Shown here: one piece after another, positions 39,600-50,205 of the stretch
Position numbering within the stretch: position 1 is the first letter of the stretch
Layout: the number at the start of each line of letters is the position of its first letter
NCBI GenBank assembly: GCA_039105265.1
Contig: JAPFFF010000011.1
Span: 1,364,001 to 1,428,000, forward strand
Source: Tritrichomonas musculus
Taxonomy: Eukaryota; Parabasalia; Tritrichomonadida; Tritrichomonadidae
Direction: 5' to 3'
DNA length: 64,000 nucleotides
Position numbers and translations under genes: made by a program
The notes under the pieces: generated by a model
Told to the model about the DNA's origin: nothing
The model's database searches: none
The model's input: the letters and a program-made list of their open reading frames with translations, nothing else

Positions 39600-40042
39600 G
39601 TACATCGATTATATAATTCAATAATATAATTTAATGGGTGAGCTAGTTGGTGAGAATTGAGGTGATAATTCACTTTTCAATAAATTTGTATTTTTTGAGA
39701 ATATTAGTGTTATGAATTAATGTTGTATACAACCCTTTGGGTTGTCTGGCTCGCTGCGCGATCTAATTGATTTGATAATTAGTTTGATAATTAGTTTGAT
39801 AATTAGTTTGATAATTAGTTTTTTTCAGTGTGTTATTCCTTTGTTACAAAGGGTCGTTTCCTATAAATTTTGAGAATCGATTTTGACATTGATTCTACAA
39901 TTGATTTTGTAATTCATGGTTGCAACTAAATTTTAGAGTTAATTTATTTATTTTTTTCAGAGTTGATTTTGAGCTTGGTTTCCGAGGTGGGTCTCCTATA
40001 AAAAAGTCGTAGGTAACCAGCCGTCCCTATTCTTATACTACT
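39600..40042. repeat. Right terminal inverted repeat of the 6.6-kb element
   Basis: Inverse of 33448-33884. Has hairpin ACAACCCTTTGGGTTGT (39729-39745) and an imperfect GCTCG/CGATC stem at 39749-39763, where the left repeat has other stems, and a ~4x tandem AATTAGTTTGAT (39771-39820) that is single on the left. A further stem GGACAACTTTGTTGTCC (39550-39566) lies just inside. The region 39374-40042 has no gene. Confidence 0.8.
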
Positions 40043-41830
40043 TTTCATGTCAAATTGGATTTACAATTGAATACTGATTTAGCTAAATTACAACAAATTG
40101 ATGACCCAAATAACTTCTACAAATTATTCGTCGGACTTAAATCTTCAAATCAATTATTCGACAGATTGGAAATTCTTCATAATAATGTAAATGTTGGATA
40201 TCAGCAAAACGAATATGTTCGAGAAGGATTTCTATACTCTGCTGTGAAACCAGAAACTGAAAAAAAGCGAAGACGATTTGTTCATTCACTTTGGGAAAAC
40301 GTTTCAAATTATTCACAAACTGTTGCAGGTACTTATGTTAACCTAAATTCATTCAAATCTAATGGTAAATCACAAGTTGAATTTGATTTGAACGTTCCAT
40401 TTGATGATTTACTTGCCCTTCAAGCTTTCGATTTATTCCCAAATGGAATCATAGGTGATTTATCAATTCGTTTCCAAGTAACTCCTGCAGGATTAGTTTG
40501 GGCAGCAATTGACCCTTATACTGTTGCTGAAACAAAGGCTTATCTTGAAGATAATGATTCTGTTACATCTGCTGAATTAGAACGATTGAAAGAAATTAAA
40601 GCTCGCGGTCATTTGAAACATCAATTTACACAAATTGGTAATGAAGCTATTATACCAGGACCTGGAACTCCATCTCCAGACCCATCTCCCGAACCATCTC
40701 CCGAACCATCTCCAGACCCATCTCCCGAACCAACTCCAACACCTGTTAAATACAAGATTCAATATCGAATTGGTGAACAATGGGATGAAGATGATGGAAC
40801 AGGTTATTCTGATATTCTTACTGATTTGGAATTCAATTTCAGTTACACAAAGGAAGAATTTGAAGAATTTGGACTCCAACCAGGTGCAACTGATGAAGAA
40901 ATTTGTGTTCATAATCCTGCTGTAACATTACCTCCATTAAATCATTCTGACAAGAATGGAAGATATTATGCTTGGCAAATTGTTAAAACACCAGTTGTTT
41001 CTGCTAAACAAACTCTTCAATCAATTCATGATGCTAAATTACAACTTCACAACGAAACATATTCATCACAGAAAACTACATTAACTGTAAACAGAATGAC
41101 AATCACATTATGTAAATCAAATATGCAAGGTTATGGTGTCTGTGAATCTACTAGAAGAGGAATTGAAAATATTCTCCGTGAAGGAATTATAATCCCATCC
41201 CAGAAAGTTGATTACCATTCATTCCCAATTGCTCCTGCCGCAAATGGAATTAAGTCAACATTGAATATTCCATTAATTAATGTTACAACAATGTCAATTA
41301 TGTTTCCAAAGCATCATAATGACCTCACTGTTTTCGAAAATCCAGTATATCAAAATTGTTATCTCAATATTGGAGGAAAGAACTTCCCAGATGAAAATGT
41401 TTCAACAATTGGTGCAAGATTCTTTGAGAATCAATTAACCGCTGGAGACCTTGATGCAATCGCATTACAATGCACTAAAGAATTTGAGGACTCAATGACT
41501 ATGCCAAAGAATGATGCAAACGGAGTTCGCTACAAGAATACTTTAAGTGATGCTTCTAGCTTTGTTTTCAATATTCAAACTGAACGTTCATCTGCTGGTT
41601 ATTGTTATGATGGTTTGGATGGTGGATTTGGTAACATTCAGGTTCAAGTAAATGGTCAACCAATATATACAGGACCAAATGATACATATTATAATGTTAA
41701 CGAAGAAGGTACAGTACATCCACCCCCAACACAATTATGGCTCACAAGAGATACCTATTTCAAATTAAGTTTGAATGGTTTAGAATATATTGATGATGAA
41801 TCCCCAGCTGGTTCTCAAATAAATGCATAA
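40043..41830 (+). pseudogene. MCP copy C, 3' part
   Basis: Starts with the second TTTCAT, in frame with HVKLDLQLN-type sequence, and carries all later MCP blocks: NQLFDRLEILHNNVNVGYQQ, FDLFPNGIIGDLSIRFQ, ITLCKSNMQGYGVCE, HHNDLTVFENPVYQ, GYCYDGLDGGFGN and a complete C-terminus. The variable segment after IGNEAIIPGPG begins with a longer PSPEPSPE-type linker (about 40670-40745) than copy B and has its own ~130-residue sequence. No lesion is visible in this part. Confidence 0.85.
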
Positions 41831-41887
41831 AATTGAGATTTGATTTGAGATATTTTTTTGCTTCTGAATTACCTTATTGTATTCGAA

Positions 41888-43270
41888 ATGTCAAAAACTA
41901 AATCTCTCAGAATTTATAATAAAGAATATCCTTCATTATTGAAATACCCATTCAAATCGAAATACAAATACGTTGAAACTGATTTACAACCTGTTTTCAA
42001 CACAAACATTAAAACAGAACCTTTCATACCTGATTTCAAACTCAAAGCATGTAAAAAAATGTCAAAACCAAATTTCTCAAATGAACCAGGATGTTGGGAA
42101 GCAGATTTGATGTTTGTGAATTATTATGAAGATGTTGAACATCCAATTAAACAAGAACAAATATATCTTGTTTTGATAAATGTGAATACTAGATATCTAA
42201 TTGTGGAACCAATGTCAAATAAAAGTGAAATAGCCAAAACTTTAAAACGAGTTATTGAAAAGAATCCTAAATATGACTTTCGAACCATTAAATGTGATGG
42301 TGAACCAGGATTCATTAGTTTAATAGATGAATGTATTGTATTGAAAGATAATATAAAAGTAATTCTTAAAACAGATATCTCGAATGATTTACAAGAAGCA
42401 TACAATTATAAACCTGAGCTAAGAAATCATGTTAGAAATGAAATTCTTTTAAAAACTAATTTGAAAACGTTAAAAACATTTGTGAAAAAAAGCGGATATA
42501 AAAATGTTATCAAGTCACCAATATCAAAAACTGAGTTGAAAATTGATGATATCAATGATTATTATCCAGTCAAATTTGTAATTAATTCTTCACCTTACGC
42601 TCTCGCTCATAAAAATGTTGATTCTGTAATTAGAACTCTTAGAAATGCCTTCGGATTAGATGAAAGAAGAATTGCTGATTATAATCTCATGAGACAAATG
42701 GTGAACTTCTATAATAACACTCCTCACAATTCATTGAGATTTCGGAACTATGATTATAATGAAGATGAATTATCTGAATATCAAGGTTCTGGATTGATTC
42801 CTCCAACTAAATGGATTTATTATTCTCCAGTTCAAGTTCAAAACAATGTTGATTTGGAATGGAGGTATATTCGAATGATGAAATTGAAATTGAGAAAGAT
42901 AAATGACAAACAGAAATTGAAAGGCTTGCTTAATTACAAACGTGGAAACATTATTTTGATACATCTTGATAAAGGTAAGACTCAAAAAAAGCATGAAAAA
43001 CGACGTCGTGTATTTGATGATATAGCTGAATTCATATGTTATCAAAACGGTAATGTTAAATGTAGATTGCTAAATCAATATCACACATTCAGTAAAACAA
43101 AGGATGGTTTAGTCCCATACGAGAAATCTGAGAAAGGTAGAATTGCCAAAACTGATGATGAGAAAGCAATTATTGAAGTCCCAATAATTTACACGAAATA
43201 TGTTTGTGATTCTATCGAAGACTTGAACGATGATTATAAACAGTATTTCATATTAAATGTTGACAAATGA
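41888..43270 (+). CDS. Polinton integrase, copy C (intact)
   Basis: 460 aa from ATG 41888. Catalytic acids in WEADLMF, IKCDGEPGF and HKNVDSVIRTLRNAF (Asp in the usual Glu place). An ~80-residue insertion between the second and third acid, relative to copy A, includes KLKIDDINDYYPVKFVINSS. The C-terminal region KGLLNYKRGNIILIHLDKG, then EKRRRVFDDIAEFICYQNGN is intact, unlike copy B. Could act in trans on any of the related termini. Leader of 57 bp after the MCP stop. Confidence 0.85.
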   Translation: MSKTKSLRIYNKEYPSLLKYPFKSKYKYVETDLQPVFNTNIKTEPFIPDFKLKACKKMSKPNFSNEPGCWEADLMFVNYYEDVEHPIKQEQIYLVLINVNTRYLIVEPMSNKSEIAKTLKRVIEKNPKYDFRTIKCDGEPGFISLIDECIVLKDNIKVILKTDISNDLQEAYNYKPELRNHVRNEILLKTNLKTLKTFVKKSGYKNVIKSPISKTELKIDDINDYYPVKFVINSSPYALAHKNVDSVIRTLRNAFGLDERRIADYNLMRQMVNFYNNTPHNSLRFRNYDYNEDELSEYQGSGLIPPTKWIYYSPVQVQNNVDLEWRYIRMMKLKLRKINDKQKLKGLLNYKRGNIILIHLDKGKTQKKHEKRRRVFDDIAEFICYQNGNVKCRLLNQYHTFSKTKDGLVPYEKSEKGRIAKTDDEKAIIEVPIIYTKYVCDSIEDLNDDYKQYFILNVDK

Positions 43271-43292
43271 GATAAAAAAAGATGTTTACTCA

Positions 43293-43634
43293 ATGAAGCA
43301 ACCAGTTACTAAACGCTATTTTCACACTCAAGATAAAGAATTTACTTTACCAAGTGAATTTGTATCAAGTCGAAATAAGAAATATATTGTTGTACAGTAT
43401 GTTGGAGCAATTGTTAAGGATACTCTTGTTGGTGATTTGATGGTACACTCTGATATTGTACAACAAGATGGTTATTGTGATTGTTTCATTATGTTGGCAA
43501 ACAGACGTCAAACTAAATATCGAAAATATGAATTCCTTGGTCATGAACGTAATTTTAAAATTTGGTTCACAGATTTATATGGGAACTCAATTGAACCATC
43601 TGCTTTTGTAATGAGTTGCCTATTAATCTTTTAA
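43293..43634 (+). CDS. Conserved ~113-aa element protein (copy C)
   Basis: MKQPVTKRYFHTQDKEF to the end SCLLIF. An in-frame ATG at 43257 inside the integrase end would add 12 residues; ATG 43293 gives the length seen in A and D. Conserved blocks as in the A copy; intact. Confidence 0.8.
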   Translation: MKQPVTKRYFHTQDKEFTLPSEFVSSRNKKYIVVQYVGAIVKDTLVGDLMVHSDIVQQDGYCDCFIMLANRRQTKYRKYEFLGHERNFKIWFTDLYGNSIEPSAFVMSCLLIF

Positions 43635-43704
43635 ATAGGTTTTTTTTTGTTTGCCAGGCACCGAATAGCCATTTAGGCCTTATTATTTTTGTTCCAAATG
43701 AAAA

Positions 43705-44922
43705 ATGATACGTAAATCAAAGGATAAAAATAAAGAAGTATTAACAACAGAACAAGAATCTAATTTAATTGATAAGGATGCAATTATTCTAGATAGAACT
43801 CACACATTATATTCATATATTGATAAAAAAGATAAGAAAGTTTACTTCTATTTGAGTAGTAATTATCAAGATTTATTTGTTTTTATGGAAGGTGATAATA
43901 TATTGTTAAATTTACCTAAGAAAGTTGATATGAATACAAAAATGAACATCTTAGATAATAAACGTCCTTATTTAAAAAGAAAATTTGTCATTTCTATTGA
44001 AATTGGTTCCAAAATTGGAAATACAGATATTAAATTTGTTGAAAGATGGTTTGATGAACTAAATAAATCATATATTGTATTAATGGAAGATTGTGGATAT
44101 AAATATGCTATTAAAGAAACAAATAATTTCTGTTTTGAATTAGATTCCGAAGGAGATGTAAATAGAAAAATCAAACCACTTCCGTTACACATATTTCTTT
44201 GTTTCAAACCTGAAACTTTTATGAATGAATGGAATCGTGTTGAATTACGAAATTTGGATGAGGAAGCTGATTTAAAAAAATTTAAATACGAATTTCAAAA
44301 TTGGCATTACCATTTTCCTGTAATTAATGTATTTAAATCTAATTATGTAAGTCCATTATTAAAAGTCCATTTTAATGAAACTCCTGAAAGCCTTGAACCA
44401 TTAATGGATATTTCAGAAAATGATAATGATGGTAAATATGAAACAAGTAATGTCGATATCAATAATAAATATGATTATGATGAAATAAGACCTAAAAAAA
44501 TAAATCCTCCAGTTCCATCTATGTTACAGGATTTGGATAAAGAAACCGCTACGCGGCTGAGACCAGAGGTCGAAACCGAGCAAAGCTCTACCGAAAATGA
44601 GAGTACGACTACAATGAAACCAGGTGTTGAGACATTACCGAGCTCTATTTTCAGCAATGTATCGACCTCAAATACATGGATGAAACCTCAAAGCTCTGTA
44701 CAACAAAATCCTAATAACTTTAGTCCAATGAATTACTTTCAACCCACAACATTTAATATACCAACAGGTACTAATTTTAATTTTAATACAGAGCCAAAAA
44801 AATCATCTTTAACCAGTGAAACCAATAATACAACCAATGGAAACTTACCAAAGATTAATGAGAGTAAGTCAGAAAACAAACCAAAAACACATATATCAAC
44901 TTTCAGATTACCAAAAAAATAA
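43705..44922 (+). CDS. 405-aa conserved element protein (copy C)
   Basis: Homologue of the 333-aa protein at 20198: YIDKKDKKVYFYLSSNYQDL, MEGDNILLNLPKKVD, ICFK/LCFKPETF, FPVINVFKSN. After residue ~225 the two diverge into a low-complexity tail (TATRLRPEVETEQSSTENES...), part of which is encoded by three consecutive DNA hairpins at 44546-44588. It ends basic. Convergent with the 823-aa gene, 18-bp gap. Confidence 0.65.
   Translation: MIRKSKDKNKEVLTTEQESNLIDKDAIILDRTHTLYSYIDKKDKKVYFYLSSNYQDLFVFMEGDNILLNLPKKVDMNTKMNILDNKRPYLKRKFVISIEIGSKIGNTDIKFVERWFDELNKSYIVLMEDCGYKYAIKETNNFCFELDSEGDVNRKIKPLPLHIFLCFKPETFMNEWNRVELRNLDEEADLKKFKYEFQNWHYHFPVINVFKSNYVSPLLKVHFNETPESLEPLMDISENDNDGKYETSNVDINNKYDYDEIRPKKINPPVPSMLQDLDKETATRLRPEVETEQSSTENESTTTMKPGVETLPSSIFSNVSTSNTWMKPQSSVQQNPNNFSPMNYFQPTTFNIPTGTNFNFNTEPKKSSLTSETNNTTNGNLPKINESKSENKPKTHISTFRLPKK
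44546..44588. repeat. Three consecutive short hairpins in the 405-aa gene
   Basis: CCGC/GCGG loop TAC (44546-44556), GACC/GGTC loop AGA (44561-44571), GAGC/GCTC loop AAA (44578-44588). All have perfect 4-bp stems with 3-nt loops within 43 bp. They lie in the non-conserved tail of the protein. Confidence 0.75.
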
Positions 44923-44940
44923 AACAGGTTAAATATTTTT

Positions 44941-47412
44941 TTATGCTTCAGCTTCAGAATCATCATCGTCATCTTCAGCTTCAACATTAGCTAGTTTTTC
45001 ATCAGTTCTTGATTTAATGTATGTTTTGTCGCGATAATCATCATACAATGATTTATACAAATTTTTAACTTCAATGTAATTTCTGCCAACATTCAAATTA
45101 ATATGTTTATCAATATTTGAACCAAATTGTTCTCGTAAATGTTTCTTTTCTTCTTTAGTTACTTTATTTTCTAATATTTTCTGTGCTAATTGTACAAATC
45201 GTCCTTTCTTTTCTTCTGTATGTCCAAGTCCAACTTTAGCTATTAGTTTAATTGTTTGGGATAATATTTCTCCTAATCGTGCTGATATTTCAGCTTCACC
45301 ATTTATTTCACCGCCAATTGGGATAACATCTTTCATATTATTATTATAATCTTCTTGAATCTTAAGGCCTAATTCAGAATTTACTGCTTTTGAGTGTACT
45401 TTTTTATATTTAACCCATTCATTCCAATTATTACATTTATGTGATTTCATTACTTGCAATTCATATTGTAAAATAAATACAGCAGTACATATTTTTAAGT
45501 AACTGAATATACCCTTCAATGGTTCCAAAAATTGATAATTTCCCTGTTGTTCATCATCTCCAAACATATTATAGAGTGCTAATTGCCATATTTTTGAAAA
45601 GATTGAACTCCATAATCCTCTTGCATTAAGTTTGGTGCTGACTTTGGGTTTAGATAAGCCAACCTTCTGATAAGCAATACCTGCTTTATTGAACTCTTCA
45701 TCATATTTAGTCTTGATTTTACCAGAGTCCCATTGGTTTTGATTATAATTCCATGTTTTAATAGTGCCAGTAAGATTTTTCATCCATACTTCAAATGAAT
45801 CATTTGTTTTACCAGCAATGCGTTCGGTTTGCCATAATTTCTTATAAGGGTCTGCTTTAACAAGACGGAATCCATTAATTATAACAGGTTTACCACGAGT
45901 CTCAACAATAACGATGTCCTCTACTTTGTCGCCATTTAAGTCACAAATTTGATTACCAAGAGGGTCTAATGTGTCTCTCCTTGCAGGAATTAATCGATAT
46001 AATGGATATCCATTTTTATCAAATTTCTTCTTACAATAGGCTTCTGCGCCATCTCTTGTAGCACATTTTGGAGAGAATTTAATACGATAATTACCATTAA
46101 TAAGAATATCAAATAATTCCCCTCGGTATTTACTAACATCAATACTTTGTTTATTTTCAAAAATGTATAAGTCATTTAAACGTTTTTGTGAAGCTTCAAA
46201 TGTTTTACCAGCACGTTTACCAGTTGGGACAGACTTCATATAATTACTTTTGAATTCATCATTATTGATTGGAGATACACCTTCTGGTGCTGCAATATCA
46301 ACATTAAATAAATCTTCGTAGTTTTCAGAACTAAGTACAGGTTTTTTAGATGGTGATTTAAATACAGGCTTTGACATTGATTTAGGAATGGAAAAATATT
46401 CATTATCAACATTATTATCGTCAGAACTTTGTGAATCACTTTTCATGTTCCAAAATATTTCTCGGTCACCATTCTCTTTAATATACTTTATTAATTGTTT
46501 GAGCTTCTTTTTGTTTTTAGGCTCAGTTGTTTCTTCAAATCTGTTTGTTTCGCGTATTGCATCATGTAATTGTAATACAAGTTTTTTTACTCTGATGTCA
46601 GAATCATCTTTGGGATTTATAGCTCGATTATAATAATCATAAAGGTTTTCAGCAGTAAATTCGTCGTCTAATAACCCAAATTTCTTAAGTTGATTAGCAT
46701 CAATTGTAGAAGATTTATTGTAAGCATTTTTTAATTCTTCACCTTCTTGATTAGTTTCAGCTATCTTTCTCATTGTTTCAATATTGGTTTTTCTTCTAAT
46801 ATTCTCAAATTGCATTAGGTTATTTATATTATCTGATACCTCATTGTTTTTATGTGAGTCTATATTATTTGTCAATGATTTGACAAGTGATTGAATCTGT
46901 GTAGTATCTTTTTTATTGAATACTGAATACTTCTCTGAGTCATCAGCAATACGATAAAATAATTGTAAAGCATTAATACGATTACTATCAAGTATAAGTA
47001 AATCACTAAGTGATTCAAAGTCTTTATTAAGTCGATTTCTGAAATAATGGTCTGCTAAATCGGGCTCCTCCTCCTCTTCAATTTGTGGAATGGCAACAGG
47101 TTTTTCTTTATTTTTCAGATAGTTGGTTAAATCAATAAAGTAATTCGCTTTTGAATCAAGTATTTTAGCTAATTCATTTTTTTGTCTTGAAGTTCCTTTA
47201 GGCTTTGCGTTATATTTATCAAGCATATCTTTTAAATTTGTTTTTACATCTTTGACATAGTTACGAGGATTCTTAAGATACTCAATAATATTACCAATAA
47301 TTGTTGTTATTTGTGTTAACTTACTATTTTGGAACATGAATACGAGCATATCTTGATAGTCCCCTTTTTTTACTTCGTTTAGTATGAAATCTTCGTTTAT
47401 GTTTGTTATCAT
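44941..47412 (-). CDS. Large virion-like protein (823 aa, copy C, intact)
   Basis: N-terminal helical unit (residues ~10-105, ending FIDLTNYLKN) that is a single version of the repeat found four times in the 1184-aa protein. An acidic, Asn-rich middle follows, then the family core from about residue 460: FDILINGNYRIKFSPKCATR, ICDLNGDKVEDIVIVETRG, NGFRLVKADPYKK. The C-terminal helical domain has VGLSKPKVSTKLNARGLWSS and an acidic tail. The Asp-rich DLNGDKVEDI resembles a calcium-binding loop. Divergent from fibre with 14 bp between starts. No enzymatic motif. Confidence 0.7.
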   Translation of the reverse strand: MITNINEDFILNEVKKGDYQDMLVFMFQNSKLTQITTIIGNIIEYLKNPRNYVKDVKTNLKDMLDKYNAKPKGTSRQKNELAKILDSKANYFIDLTNYLKNKEKPVAIPQIEEEEEPDLADHYFRNRLNKDFESLSDLLILDSNRINALQLFYRIADDSEKYSVFNKKDTTQIQSLVKSLTNNIDSHKNNEVSDNINNLMQFENIRRKTNIETMRKIAETNQEGEELKNAYNKSSTIDANQLKKFGLLDDEFTAENLYDYYNRAINPKDDSDIRVKKLVLQLHDAIRETNRFEETTEPKNKKKLKQLIKYIKENGDREIFWNMKSDSQSSDDNNVDNEYFSIPKSMSKPVFKSPSKKPVLSSENYEDLFNVDIAAPEGVSPINNDEFKSNYMKSVPTGKRAGKTFEASQKRLNDLYIFENKQSIDVSKYRGELFDILINGNYRIKFSPKCATRDGAEAYCKKKFDKNGYPLYRLIPARRDTLDPLGNQICDLNGDKVEDIVIVETRGKPVIINGFRLVKADPYKKLWQTERIAGKTNDSFEVWMKNLTGTIKTWNYNQNQWDSGKIKTKYDEEFNKAGIAYQKVGLSKPKVSTKLNARGLWSSIFSKIWQLALYNMFGDDEQQGNYQFLEPLKGIFSYLKICTAVFILQYELQVMKSHKCNNWNEWVKYKKVHSKAVNSELGLKIQEDYNNNMKDVIPIGGEINGEAEISARLGEILSQTIKLIAKVGLGHTEEKKGRFVQLAQKILENKVTKEEKKHLREQFGSNIDKHINLNVGRNYIEVKNLYKSLYDDYRDKTYIKSRTDEKLANVEAEDDDDDSEAEA

Positions 47413-47426
47413 TTATTATTCCCAAA
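47413..47426. promoter_or_regulatory. 14-bp divergent gap between large protein and fibre genes
   Basis: Shortest of the three equivalent gaps (21 bp in A, 18 bp in D). Both transcripts must start inside this gap or within the opposite coding region. Confidence 0.5.
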
Positions 47427-49775
47427 ATGTTCACGATAGAACAAGCGGGTACTATAAAAAAAGTAAATACAATTGATGAATTGATAATAGAATATATCAA
47501 GAAATATTCCTGTCAATGCAATAACGGAAATAATTTAGGGTCAAGCTTGAATACTGAGGAATTGAAAGAATTATTAAAACCATATGCGAAGCTTACGAAT
47601 CTTGATGAGTATGCAAAGCTTACGAGCTTAAGCGAGTACGCAAAAACAACTGATTTATTCGATTATTTGAAAACAGAGGAATTCAATAAAGAATTATTAA
47701 AGTATGCTAGTAGTGAAGAAATTCAAAACGCTGTTAAAACATTACGTGATTACGTTGTTAACAATTTTGCATTATCAACTGACATACCTGAAATACCTAC
47801 AGATTTGGTTAATGAATCTGCTTTGACAACTGCTTTGGAACCATATGCGAAGCTTGCGAACTTAGGTGAGTATGTGAAGACTCAGGACTTGCCAGATATG
47901 ACATTGTATGCAAAAAAAGAAGACATTCCAGAACCAGTTGACTTGACGCCATATTATACTAGTGGTCAGGCTGATGAGAAGTTCGTCGATGAAGATGAGC
48001 TCGCATATGAATTAGATAAGTATGAGACCAAGGATGTGGCTAATGGGAAATATGCTTTGAAAAGTGAATTACCTAAACCTGCTGATTTGTCAAAATATCG
48101 AAGCAAAAACGATTTGACATACAGTGTAAAATTCAATTATGAAATTAATGTTGAATCTAATAAAATAATTAATTACCCAAATAATAGTGATTTTATTTCA
48201 TTCATTTATAATGATAAATCATATGAATATCCAATAACAGGTCAACTTAGTAATGGTAGCTTTGGTACTGCATATAAATACGAAATTGATATAGAAGGAA
48301 ATAAATATATATTATTCAGAAATTCGAATGATGAAATATTCATTAATGAACCTGGTGTAATTTATAGTGCACAATCCAGAGTTCAAGTATTAGAACATTA
48401 TAAGTATAACAATGATGAACTAGTATTGAAATCAAAAATTCCTGATTTAATAGAAAAAGACAAATTACTTACTACTGATAACACTAATTTGGATGAATAT
48501 CTCAAAAAATCTGAAGAAACTAAGCCTTTCTTTGGTGAATTCAGGAAATTAAATGATAGAACATATATACCTTATCAAAAAGTATTTATTGATTACACAT
48601 ACGATGAATACGGTTTAATTAATGAATCTTTTGAACCAAATAGCACCATTAAATTTGAATATAATAACAAAGAATATGAAATCATTGGTGAAATGCTATC
48701 GTCTAGTTCAAGCGGTATAAATTATGGTGGATTTGAGATTGATGGTGCTATGTATTCATTAAGAGTTCTAGAAAGTGATTAAAGACCTGTTTACTTAGTT
48801 CATGAAAATGGTACAAACTTAATTTGTAGAGTAAAAATATTAGCGATATATCCTCCTAATTATAAATATGATGAATTAGTACTCAAAAGTGAGATTCCAG
48901 AATCTATCATAACAGAAGAACAACTAATAAAAAAATGTGCAATTGATTGCGGTCCATTTACGGAGGGTGCTGATATATCAATTCATTATCTAAAAATTAT
49001 AAATAACGCAATTAAACTGGAATACATAGTTGGTAATTATGCAGAAAGAAATGAAATAAGAATATTATTCTATGATACAGCTGCAAATCCCCATAACATA
49101 GTAATATTATTATATCAAAGAACTATATATTTTGATAATTTCCAATATTCAGCGTATTATGAAGAAATTCTTGATTTATCATCAGGAAGACCACTTACAT
49201 ATAGTGTTCCAATGGCTGAATATAATTGGACAACTACTCAAGAATTATTAGATGCTAGACAAATATATTCAAGACAAATCATGGTACCAGCATATTTAGC
49301 AAAATTCAAGGCTGCTATTTACGGTACGCAATCAAACACAACAATCACACATTATGCTCCAATCGAGTCATCAATGAACTCTTTTAATGATTTCGTTATT
49401 GGAGCTCCAGTATATATGACCGGTAAGGTTTATAAACATGTTGGTGATACTTGGGTACTTTCAACTGTGAATGATACTACTGATTGTATTTGCAGTGTCA
49501 AAACTACTGGTTCATGGAAAGAATATGTTGGTATTTGTGTTAGAATTGATGAAAAAAATAATGCTATAACATTTGCTTCCCATGGTGATTATCTTGTAAA
49601 AGTTGATGATTCATCTTGTTATGGTATTGGGGATGAAGTATTTATTGATAATGAAGATAATAAATTGAAGATTCTCAGTGGTGAAACTGCAATAACATCA
49701 AAGATTAAACGTATAACTGTTGGTATCATAACTGCAATAATAGATAATAAAACACTTGCATGCTTTAAGGCATAA
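47427..49775 (+). pseudogene. Fibre-like virion protein, copy C, with one in-frame TAA
   Basis: MFTIEQAG start; shaft modules with EYAKLT/EYAKTT repeats; the invariant block TPYYTSGQADEKFVDEDELA; then element-specific beta-rich segments. TAA at 48780-48782; the frame continues unbroken to 49775 with good similarity to copy A (EEQLIKKCAIDCGP; SGRPLTYS) and the conserved C-terminal domain (THYAPIESSMNSFNDFVIG; TDCICSVKTTGSWKEYVGIC; SHGDYLVKVDDSSCY). Total ~782 codons. A single substitution could account for the stop. Confidence 0.8.
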
Positions 49776-49800
49776 ATAGTATAAAAAAATTTTTTTTAGC

Positions 49801-50205
49801 TTAATTGTTGGATGAGATTATTTGAATCAGTTTTCCCGTCATATATAACGATAAATTGATATTTAATTGTTCACGAATTAGATTCTGAAGGAATTGAATT
49901 CGATTAGACCTTGGTTGATTCATAATTGTTTCTTTATGGTCAGAAGTAAATTGAAGAACTTGGTCTCTCTGTTCATCATTTAAAAACTTCGATTTGTTTA
50001 ATGGAAATGAGCGATTTGTTCTTCTTCGTATAGGATTTAATTCATTTGATTGTTCAGTTGATTCAGTTGATGGTTCGTTTGATGATTCAATTGGAGATTC
50101 AGTTGATGTTTCAACTGGTTGTTCATTTGATTTATTATTTAATTGTTCGAATTCGGTTTTCAAAATAAGCAATTCAGAGATGATGTGGTTAATTCGTTGT
50201 TGCAT
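49801..50205 (-). CDS. 134-aa protein near the element C right end
   Basis: N-terminal coiled coil (IISELLILKTEFEQLNNK), a Ser/Glu/Pro/Thr repeat tract (STESPIESSNEPSTESTEQS), a basic NPIRRRTNRSF and a helical end (QRDQVLQFTSDHKETIMNQ). No homologue seen here; in the slot where A has PolB and the 354-aa gene. Function unknown. Confidence 0.55.
   Translation of the reverse strand: MQQRINHIISELLILKTEFEQLNNKSNEQPVETSTESPIESSNEPSTESTEQSNELNPIRRRTNRSFPLNKSKFLNDEQRDQVLQFTSDHKETIMNQPRSNRIQFLQNLIREQLNINLSLYMTGKLIQIISSNN

Larger units (their letters stand above)
33448..40042. mobile_element. 6,595-bp PolB-only Polinton-like element inserted in MCP copy C
   Basis: Bounded by TTTCAT duplications, with terminal inverted repeats of ~0.43 kb beginning AGTAGTATAAGAATAGGGAC on both ends. 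It encodes only the 1600-aa PolB and a 224-aa protein. No integrase, MCP or ATPase. The terminal hexamer matches elements B, C and D, and part of the subterminal sequence (CCAAGCTCAAAA) matches the right end of C. It was presumably moved by an integrase supplied in trans. Clean ends and an intact PolB frame suggest recent insertion. Confidence 0.9.
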
